Part shown: one piece after another, positions 55,384 to 64,000 of the stretch | Numbering within the stretch: position 1 is the stretch's first letter | Layout: the number at the start of each line of letters is the position of its first letter | Source of the DNA: Gigaspora rosea | Lineage: Eukaryota; Glomeromycota; Glomeromycetes; Diversisporales; Gigasporaceae | Reading direction: 5' to 3' | Length of the DNA: 64,000 nt | Assembly: GCA_003550325.1 (NCBI GenBank) | Contig: QKWP01000242.1 | Location: forward strand, 153,354-217,353 | Position numbers and translations under genes: made by a program | The notes under the pieces: model-generated | What the model was told of the DNA's origin: nothing | Database searches by the model: none | The model's input: only the letters and a program-made list of their open reading frames with translations

Positions 55384-56960
55384 GTGCGACGGGTGGCACA
55401 TTCGTACCACCCATCTTATTTAATAATTTTAAAATTTTTAAATCATATTAGTAACTTAAAGATTCTATTACAAAACTTACTATCTATTTCAGTATATAAG
55501 TTTGAATAAAGTATAATATATTGGAATTATCATGATCTCTATCATGACTATCATAATTTATTGTAAAGAATTCTGTCACAGAATTTACTCGCTAATGTGG
55601 TATACACAGCAGTATTAGTATTGATATTATTATAATTTTTACCACAAGTCGCTGCCAAAAGTCTGTTACAGAATTGGTGATCATAATATGCAATTAAGGT
55701 TAAGTTGTTGCATTAGAATTATCGTGATTCCTGTTGTGATTTACTGTAAAGAATTCCATTATAGAACCTACTTATTAAAGCAGTACACATAGTAGTTAGT
55801 ATTTCCGCATAAAAAAATTCTGTCTCAGAACTTACTTACCATTCCAGTGATTTGTAAGTTAAGGTTGAGTTGGCTGCATTGGAATTATTATGATTTACAT
55901 TAAGAAATTCAGTTACTAATTCTTCGGTTGTTTGATTTTTTACTTTTATTTTGTTTGTTATTCACATCAAGGTATCACTTGATTAAGACCTTAATTTCCT
56001 GTACTTGCTTGATAGACTGATGGAAAAGATATGACTGCTGATCCAATTTTTTTATTTCTTGTTGTGTAAAATGAAAAATTAACCTTGAATAACTGTTAGA
56101 TATAAATTAATTTACAGTAAATAAAAAAAAATCTGACTGACTGATCCATGTTTTTTAGGATCCATGTGATGTAAAATGAAAAATCAACTTTACATGACCT
56201 TATCGCTAATGCAGTACACATAGTAGTATTAGAATCATGACTTTTATTTTTAAGTTATCATATTAAATTCTGTTACAGGCTTGCTATTCCATTACTATGA
56301 TATGTGGTTAAGATCGAGTTAGGTGAGACCAATTTAATTTGGTAGTTTACATTATATTTCTTTTTTAAAAGGAAGGAGAAGAAAAATGGAACATATATGT
56401 AGTAAATTTTAATAAAATTTAACTTTTCACAATTGGAAATTATTGGGTTGCCCTTGCTTGTCCTTTAAGTTCATTTTTTTTCTTCAGAAAGTTTCAGAGA
56501 CTTGCAATTTCTTATCTTGATTCCACCAGCATTATGCTCTTTGACCAAAATTATTTATATATATATCTCAAAAATATTTTTTACTAATAGAAAGGGTAAC
56601 ATAAACTACCAAATTGAATTGGTTTTGCCTAACTGAGATATGAATAACATTAGTAATTTTCTGTTAGTGAGTCATATACTGTGTATTGCCAGTATATTAA
56701 AATTTGTAAAAGTAACTTATTATAGAAACTATAATAATTCCAATTAACTCAATATAACCACATATTGTAATTATTAGAATAGCAAGTTTTATATGAGAAT
56801 TTTTTTACAGTAATTCAAGATAGAAATCAAAATAATTTTGATGCAAACACAATTTTAAAACGTATTATGGGTCAAGTAGGTTTGTAACAGAAGTTTTTAT
56901 AGAAACTATAAAAATAATGATAATTCCAACACAACTAATTTTCTTTTCATTGTCGTTGAA
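55384..56960. repeat. Dispersed repeats outside the BTB array
   Basis: A hairpin 'gggtggcacattcgtaccac' at 55398 marks the edge of the array. After it, phrases such as 'aattctgt(c/t)acagaa', 'gtacacatagtagtatt' and 'ttggaattatcatga' recur 4-6 times, and R1 appears at 55970-56210. No gene. Confidence 0.5.
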
Positions 56961-57014
56961 ATTGTATACAAACTTTGTATATAATAAAACTTGCTAAAAG
57001 CTTACTTAAGTACC

Positions 57015-57799
57015 TCTAGGTCTCCGCATGGACCAGGGCTACCCACGGGTACCCTAAGTGTAGTACCACTAGGGCCGGGCTTGGCTATCAAATTACAAGC
57101 CCTAGGGCAGAATAGAGCCAAGAATCACAGGCCCTTTATTTTATGGGTAGGGCTTTGATACCAGTACTACCCGGCCCAAGGGTAGCCTGTTATACATGCG
57201 CATGACTATCCACCAATTAAAACTTATATTGATCGATAATCTTTTTTTATAATAATCCTATATACACAATATGAATAGGTTGGCACTTTAATTTTTCTTT
57301 AATTTCTATATGTATATTTAATTTGGTTATTAAATATTGTTGATAGATTTTGAAATTGTAATAAATAGTGTAAATGGTTTTTTTTTATAACTTCAAAAAT
57401 TCGTAAAAACTATCGTCGAATAAAATAGAAACATCAAATAAAGTGAAAATGGTGAATAAAGTGGGAAATGGCAAATAAAGTGGAAATGTCGAATAAAGTG
57501 TAAATGTTGAATAAAACTATAAAAAATGTGAGTTTTTTATAAGTTTTTTTACATTTTATACTATATGTATTTATGGTATATAGCAGATTATGCATCAAAT
57601 GGGCTTAATAATTTTTTTATCTTTTTTTTTTAAGCCCATGGGTACCCATAGGTACCTGTGGGCTTTAAAGACCAGGTAGGGTATCAATTTTGGGGCCATA
57701 TGGTAAGGGTAAGGGCTTGGAGATCAAGCCCATTAATAAACAGTTAGGGTTAGGGTATTACTACTACCCAGCCCTACCTGGCCTATGCAGAGGCCTAAG
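57015..57799. mobile_element. 785-bp TIR element with GGGTACCC subterminal repeats
   Basis: The left end CTCTAGGTCTCCGCATGGAC and the complement of the right end CTTAGGCCTCTGCATAGGCC are inverted. TAC flanks both ends (57012-57014, 57800-57802), a possible 3-bp duplication. The subterminal parts are rich in 'gggtaccc', 'gggcttg' and 'agccctacc'. The middle is AT-rich and non-coding apart from repeated 'gtggaaatg(g/t)cgaataaa' words at 57440-57510. Confidence 0.6.
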
Positions 57800-57802
57800 T
57801 AC

Positions 57803-58950
57803 TTCCATTAATGAATCTAATAAAAGAATTTGATTGCTTTTCTAATCAAATAACCAGATTCTTTATTAAATTTATTAAGAGATTTCTCTAAGTAAGAGGA
57901 ACATAGACCACTGAATTAAATTGGTCTAGTCTTAATGTGTACTAAAATTCTTGTGATTTATATATAATAAAAAATTTTGGGCTTTTTAAAAATTTTGATT
58001 AGCAGGTATCATAATTCAAAATGAAAATTAAACTTTGTATAGTCTAACCATAAGGCTATGCAAAGTTAATTTTTTATTTTGCATAGTATAGGGTTCCAAA
58101 ATTCCAGTCAGTTTTTTTTTTAATCTATTATAAATAAATAAGATTTGTTAATATATAAGGCCACGCAAAATTGATTTCTTGGTTTGCATAATATGGAATC
58201 AGAAATTTTTAATTTTTTTTCAGATCTATTGAGTAATTCCAGAAATTTAGATCAGAAAAAAAATATCAAAAATGAAAAATTGGCACAATAAGAATTTAAA
58301 AAAAACAAATTTTATTTTGGCAAAATTGGGATAGTAGGCTATTCAAAACAAAAAATTTACTTTGCATACCTAATACTTTTTATAATAAAAAAAAAATATA
58401 GTATACCAAAAAGTAGAAGTCATCTCTCACATATTCCAAATGATTGTACTAGTATAATTTATCATGCCCTGTATATTTTCTAAAATGACCAAACTAGATT
58501 GTTTAATTATACAGGTTTAGATATATGTGATTTTATTCAAGTGGCAGTTTGGTTAATTTAGTATATAGAAACATTTGATTTCATTCTATCTATGTGCGCC
58601 AATGCATATGTCATTAACATGTATTGTCCAAGTATACTTGTAAATCTCCTATACTGTTTAATTCTTTACATGTGTAAGCATACTAAGGTGGAGGTTAAGG
58701 CGCCATATAAAACAAGAACAGGTTGATACAAGTATACAAGGCAGGATTTGAGAAGTTTTATTTATTGATTAAGCTAAGTATAGTAGTTTAGTATTATTTG
58801 CTTTATATATTAATATTAATTACTTCCTTTTCTCTAGAACTATTACTCAATAATGACAACATTTGTTATGCAATTACACTATACTATAACTAATGCTATA
58901 ACTACTTTATTATTATTAGCAATGCCCCTTTAGAAGATTAGAATAAATTT
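57803..58950. repeat. AT-rich region with inverted/direct R1 copies
   Basis: 58000-58400 repeats R1-type phrases several times ('aaaattaactttgcatag', 'ttttattttgcatagtat', 'tccagaaattt', 'ttggcacaataagaattt'). No supportable gene before 58950. Confidence 0.4.
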
Positions 58951-61083
58951 AGAGCCATGAAATAAAGCTGTTCATAGATCTGCATCATAGTCTTGCAGCA
59001 CAGGTGGAATTCCCTACTTGAGTATAAGTTACATTCTTCTATAGCTCCCACAATCATTCACTTGGATCATACCCTTTCTAATTGATTAGGTAGTTAAATT
59101 TATCTTGTACTAGTTTGAGTTGAGTATTTTTTCAACTTCATATTTAGGTCCCTTCTCAATAATTTCAGGCAGTGGTAGATCAATTTTTCTATCTGAAATT
59201 TTATTCTTAGTATAATATTACAACAGAAAAATGTGAAACACATTGTGGATTTTGAGCAAAGAAGATAGGTCCAAGTAAAAAGCTACTGAGTTAATTTGCT
59301 TCTTGATGCAATAGGGCTCTAACTTACAGTAACCCAACTTTTTACAGGGTATTAAATACTAATATTTCTTTGTAGAAACCAAACATTAACACCAGATTTT
59401 TGAATACAAGGAGTTTCTGTTGTAACTTATCTTATTTGCATTTTATTTGTAACTTTCTTGCACTCTTTCAAATTCTTGTACTTTTGTTTTATTTGTTGTA
59501 GTTGGCTTACCTTATCCTCTACTGCAAGTATATTAAAATGTTGAGGTATATGTACATCAAAGCAAGAATTGAAATGTAGTTGGTAAAAAATAGAAAGACA
59601 TTAATCAATAAGTGTATAGAATTATTGTAGAAGAACTCTGCTAGGGGTAATAATATGACTCAATCATCCTGGTGGTAATTTATAGAGCATCTCAGATGTT
59701 GCTCTAATACCTGATTAACTTTTTTGCTTTGTCTATCTGATTAAGAGTAATAAGCAGAGGATACTGTAGATTTCTGAAAATAAGCTACTGCTGAAAATAA
59801 GCTACTTCTTAGTTTTAACTAAAAAACCTAAAAACTTGGTTCATCCAAAAATAAGCTAGCTGCTTTTTTTGAACCAAAGCAATAATAAAATATTTTGTTC
59901 TGAAAATAAGCTACCCATTTTGTTATTGATCAAATACAGATCTGTAAATTTTAAATAAAAAAATGAATAATGGGTTGCATTAGTGCATATATGCAATAGT
60001 AGGAACAATTGATTATTTTATTTCCATCATTGCATATATATAATTACTTGTTCCCTAAAAACTATTTATTGCTCTGCTTTTCCACAATAAAATATCTTTT
60101 TGTCCTACAACTTTTCTACCTGTAAAAGAGTTATCTGCCCTATTTTTTTTATCCAAAAAGTAATATTTTCCTATCTATACATCTATTATTTACCAAACTA
60201 ATTCTTACCTGCTAGTAAAAAACAATAAAAAAAAAAAAAAAAAAAAACAAATAAAAAAAAAATAAAAAAAAAAAAAAAACAAAAAAAATAAACAATAAAA
60301 AAAAATTAATAAAAATATGTTATTAAAAAAATAAATAAAATAAATAAATAAAAATTAAAGAAAGAATAAAAATACATTAAAAAAATGAAAATATATTAAA
60401 AAATGAAAAAATAATTAAAAATAAAAAATAAAAAAATGCTAAAAAAAAATAAAAATTGAAATTATGGTATAGTAAAAAATATATATATATAGCATACGTA
60501 TTCTAGTATATCAGATATACTTATTAAATATAGTGCCAAATATAGTATAGATACTATGTTTTAATAATGCACATTCCAGCTCTTGAGTATGTATCTACAT
60601 ACAAAACCAGTTCACACAAGTTTATGTGTGTGAATTTTTTTTAAAAAAATTTCTTAAAAATAAGCTACTCCTATATTAATATATATTGTTTAAAATCTTA
60701 TATGTTCTGAAAATAAGCTACTTCTGATTTTTTGAGCTTAAAATCATTCAAAAAAAGGTAGCTTATTTTTGGAAATCTATGGTAAGTTAATTTTTGTTTC
60801 TAGAAGATTAAAGAGATATTTCCAAAACTGAAAAGTAAGTTGAGGCCTCCTATCAAAAGTAATTTTTTCAAATATACATGCAATTGGATCATCTTTTTTA
60901 ATACAAGCTAAAACATCCATTTGGCAGTAATAATATTGTTTTAAGCTATAAAATAGGCTATTTTTGGTGAGTCTATCAACTAGCACTAGATCAAAATTGA
61001 AGCCAGAAAATACAGATAAGTGAACTATGAAGCCTATAATAACAGACTGCTATTGCTGGAATGGAATTAGTAATAGTAACAAT
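58950..61083 (-). pseudogene. Ty3/gypsy chromovirus integrase-chromodomain relic
   Basis: Read on the minus strand from the right, with frameshifts. Integrase core start: FSGFNFDLVLVDRLTKNSLF, then FDRRPQLTFQFWKYLFNLL and ETKINLP (60777-61040). After a nested insertion (59774-60780): SSAYYS...SDRQSKKVNQVLEQHL, INYHQDD and LLPLAEFFYNNSI (59640-59770), matching the 'HPQTDGQTERVNQ...WxxxLPLAEFAYN' block of gypsy integrases. Next comes a GPY/F-like module, KIHNVFHIFLL (~59240). Last is a chromodomain remnant, KYEVEKILNS then KGYDPSE (59060-59160). Many stops, so non-functional. RT and RNase H are not visible because sequence to the right is another insertion. The assembly also shows a second copy of the first part at 62110-62319. 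Confidence 0.82.
59774..60780. mobile_element. ~1-kb TIR element with AAAATAAGCTAC motifs inside the integrase relic
   Basis: The left end GATTTCTGAAAATAAGCTAC and the complement of the right end GATTTCCAAAAATAAGCTAC are inverted repeats. TA flanks both ends, compatible with a Tc1/mariner-type TA duplication. Further 'aaaataagctac' copies lie at 59800, 59850, 59915, 60657 and 60710. The middle (60225-60445) is an A-rich 'aaataaataaa' tract. Removing it brings two halves of the integrase into order. No transposase. Confidence 0.7.
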
Positions 61084-61458
61084 TAGGGGTCTTAGCTGGG
61101 TCGGGTCTGACCCGGGTCAGAAAAAACCTGGGTCCGGTCAGACCCGGGTCAGAAAAAACTTGGGTCGGGTCAGACCCGGGTCAGACCCGGATTAATGATG
61201 GGTGACGCATGATGAAACCATTGCATTGCAAAAATAAATAAATAACTAATTAATTTATTATAATCTAATAAAAAGAACTTTATAGGCAAAATTCTCGTGA
61301 TCTAGTGATCAGATCTGCATAGGATCTCAATAGCATAATATGCGCATAATTCAGATTTTACCACAAAAGCATATGCGACAGCTATATTCGCATATCAAGA
61401 TGAATTTCGCATAATTAATAAAGCATAATCTGCGCATAAAATGGCCGGAATTAAAGAT
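60127..61458. repeat. First copy of an assembly-duplicated 1,332-bp block
   Basis: It appears identical to 61460-62791 at every place I compared. It starts 'agagttatctgccctatttt' and ends 'ggccggaattaaagat'. The copies are separated by one N. It contains the right part of the TIR element, the integrase core scrap and a hAT-like end. Confidence 0.9.
61085..61235. mobile_element. DNA-transposon end with GGGTCAGACCC repeats (also at 62418)
   Basis: 'taggggtcttagctgggtcg' follows directly on the integrase relic and leads into a run of 'gacccgggtcag' palindromes. This resembles the TAGGG-started hAT-type ends elsewhere in the window. The other end was not identified. The same sequence is repeated at 62418-62568 as part of the duplicated block. 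Confidence 0.5.
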
Positions 61459-61459
61459 N
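61459..61459. other. Single-N scaffold join
   Basis: One N separates two identical 1,332-base blocks. This is the signature of two overlapping contig ends that were placed side by side instead of merged. Confidence 0.95.
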
Positions 61460-62791
61460 AGAGTTATCTGCCCTATTTTTTTTATCCAAAAAGTAATATT
61501 TTCCTATCTATACATCTATTATTTACCAAACTAATTCTTACCTGCTAGTAAAAAACAATAAAAAAAAAAAAAAAAAAAAACAAATAAAAAAAAAATAAAA
61601 AAAAAAAAAAAACAAAAAAAATAAACAATAAAAAAAAATTAATAAAAATATGTTATTAAAAAAATAAATAAAATAAATAAATAAAAATTAAAGAAAGAAT
61701 AAAAATACATTAAAAAAATGAAAATATATTAAAAAATGAAAAAATAATTAAAAATAAAAAATAAAAAAATGCTAAAAAAAAATAAAAATTGAAATTATGG
61801 TATAGTAAAAAATATATATATATAGCATACGTATTCTAGTATATCAGATATACTTATTAAATATAGTGCCAAATATAGTATAGATACTATGTTTTAATAA
61901 TGCACATTCCAGCTCTTGAGTATGTATCTACATACAAAACCAGTTCACACAAGTTTATGTGTGTGAATTTTTTTTAAAAAAATTTCTTAAAAATAAGCTA
62001 CTCCTATATTAATATATATTGTTTAAAATCTTATATGTTCTGAAAATAAGCTACTTCTGATTTTTTGAGCTTAAAATCATTCAAAAAAAGGTAGCTTATT
62101 TTTGGAAATCTATGGTAAGTTAATTTTTGTTTCTAGAAGATTAAAGAGATATTTCCAAAACTGAAAAGTAAGTTGAGGCCTCCTATCAAAAGTAATTTTT
62201 TCAAATATACATGCAATTGGATCATCTTTTTTAATACAAGCTAAAACATCCATTTGGCAGTAATAATATTGTTTTAAGCTATAAAATAGGCTATTTTTGG
62301 TGAGTCTATCAACTAGCACTAGATCAAAATTGAAGCCAGAAAATACAGATAAGTGAACTATGAAGCCTATAATAACAGACTGCTATTGCTGGAATGGAAT
62401 TAGTAATAGTAACAATTAGGGGTCTTAGCTGGGTCGGGTCTGACCCGGGTCAGAAAAAACCTGGGTCCGGTCAGACCCGGGTCAGAAAAAACTTGGGTCG
62501 GGTCAGACCCGGGTCAGACCCGGATTAATGATGGGTGACGCATGATGAAACCATTGCATTGCAAAAATAAATAAATAACTAATTAATTTATTATAATCTA
62601 ATAAAAAGAACTTTATAGGCAAAATTCTCGTGATCTAGTGATCAGATCTGCATAGGATCTCAATAGCATAATATGCGCATAATTCAGATTTTACCACAAA
62701 AGCATATGCGACAGCTATATTCGCATATCAAGATGAATTTCGCATAATTAATAAAGCATAATCTGCGCATAAAATGGCCGGAATTAAAGAT
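61460..62791. repeat. Second copy of the assembly-duplicated block
   Basis: Offset from the first copy is exactly 1,333. The integrase scrap recurs at 62110-62319. After 62791 the sequence continues 'cgagtaagatcgggtttatc', which is presumably the true right flank. Confidence 0.9.
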
Positions 62792-64000
62792 CGAGTAAGA
62801 TCGGGTTTATCAATTTCCTCAACAGTTCCTATTGGAAGCAGCATTTGATTGTACGAAACATAAATTTCATAAATTATTAGATTAAATAACGGTAGAATAC
62901 ACAACTTCTTAATCGGTTATTTGAAAACATGTGTGTTATATATAATTAACCAGTGTATTTAGTCGTATTAATATATGTAAATGCAAATAATTTTTATGCT
63001 TCCAACTAACCGGATGCAAATAAATAAATATTTAAATAGTCATAAATTAACTTAAATTAATAAAAATTCTTTATATTTACAACATTTCATTAATCGCCTT
63101 TGCCCGCCTTTTTCTCGCGGAGGAGTTAGTTTGCAATAAAATACCCGGTGGCATTTATCACAGGTATTTCTTATTTTTTTGATATTCATGTTATATTATA
63201 ATTATATATATATAAGCATAGCCGTTTTATCCCACTTTTTCCCCTCAATAATTCCCTTTGCGTGCTTGACTTCAGGCCTTAATCATATATTCTTTAATCT
63301 GGGAATAATTATATCGGCCCCTAGAAATTCCTGCCTAGTTTCTAGGCAAGAATTCAGAACAGTAAAAAACCCGCACAGGGATCAACTACTAAATCTCCCT
63401 CACAAGTAACTGCTTCGATTAGCCTTTTATTTAGCCCAGATGGCTTTTCGTGAGGATGATCTCTCAGCAAAATAACCTTTCATCTTTCCTTAAGGATATT
63501 GCCAAAAGAGCGATCTCTAAATTCTCGGCGGTTCTTTTTGTAGTAAATAAGCAAATTCGGCTTGATTACGAAATCAAGAACCCAATAACATTTTGGACTT
63601 TTGTCTCAAATCTATAAATTTACTATTTTTAAGTTGGTTGACAAAGTAAAAAAATAACCATTATGGAGTAATTGTTTTTTAGCTAACCAAATTAAACAAA
63701 ATCCATTGGGCTATAAAATGCGACTTATTTCTTGCAAGAAATCATTAATATTCTTCTGATCCTGATAAGCTATAGGGGCTTGGTGAACTTTGATGACATT
63801 CTTAACTTTGCTATTTACCTGGTGATTGAATGCTGCCGATATTCCAAGTTTTTCCTCAACCTTGATAATAAATTTGCTGATTATCCAGGAGTTCAGAAGT
63901 TAAGATATCCACATGCAAGCCCTTTTTGGTTTGGTTGTGGCTGACTTGCAAATAATTAACGTGATTAAATAGTATAACTTATGAATAGCTTATTTTAAAC
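62792..64000. other. Unrecognised region
   Basis: Plus-strand open frames at 63179-63409 and 63732-63944 encode no recognised domain (the latter includes LNFAIYLVIECCRYSKFFLN). From ~63100 the text is less AT-rich than the flanking DNA, which might mark an edge of a real gene or element running off the window. I could not identify it. Confidence 0.3.

Noticed and set aside
60777-62319. Two identical 69-residue genes at 60777-60986 and 62110-62319
   Set aside because: Both are the same integrase scrap in a block falsely duplicated around a single N.
1-64000. tRNA or rRNA genes
   Set aside because: I scanned for T-arm-like GGTTCRANYCC words and rRNA-like blocks and saw none convincing; a tRNAscan-SE run would settle it.

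Overview
The window is about 72% A+T, intron-bearing and dense in transposon remains. It carries Crinkler (CRN) N-terminal domains fused to a kinase-like C-terminus, T1-type BTB genes, Sel1-like repeat fragments, Ty3/gypsy chromovirus relics and many hAT-type elements. This fits a repeat-rich early-diverging fungus; Glomeromycotina (Rhizophagus-like) is my best guess, inferred from family content and not proven. No rRNA, tRNA or CRISPR array was recognised.

Layout. 1-8.2 kb: AT-rich non-coding DNA with an array of hairpin units (0.5-1.9 kb), a BTB gene scrap (4.3 kb), a short TIR element (6.7-7.3 kb) and a hairpin MITE (7.8 kb). 8.2-15.2 kb: two divergent CRN-kinase loci (A minus, B plus) flanking a hAT-like fragment, a 752-base gap and a decayed BTB gene. 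15.2-20 kb: a gag relic of a Ty3/gypsy element plus LTR material with two LTR 3' ends facing outward. 20-28 kb: a dead hAT transposase, minisatellites, degenerate telomere-like repeats and palindromic elements, with no supportable live gene. 28-30 kb: a third CRN-kinase locus (C) with two nonsense codons. 30.4-55.4 kb: a tandem segmental array holding five copies (one truncated) of a double-BTB gene. Two copies (49.7 and 53.3 kb) are open end to end; the others are broken. The array is studded with inserted elements whose target-site duplications can be read against empty sites in sister units, including a 3.57-kb LTR retrotransposon that carries degenerate Sel1-like repeats. 55.4-58.9 kb: dispersed repeats and one TIR element. 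58.9-62.8 kb: a chromovirus integrase and chromodomain relic, cut by further insertions and then artificially duplicated by an assembly join (1,332 identical bases either side of a single N). 62.8-64 kb: unrecognised.

Main messages. (1) The double-BTB protein arose by internal duplication of a whole module (BTB plus an unnamed C-terminal domain). The phase-0 intron inside the first BTB strand was duplicated with it, so each BTB is split at the same Gly-Gly-x-Lys|Tyr-Glu-Thr point. (2) All three CRN-kinase loci are broken, each by a different mechanism. (3) The BTB array works as an insertion trap with sister empty sites, so element boundaries can be read directly.
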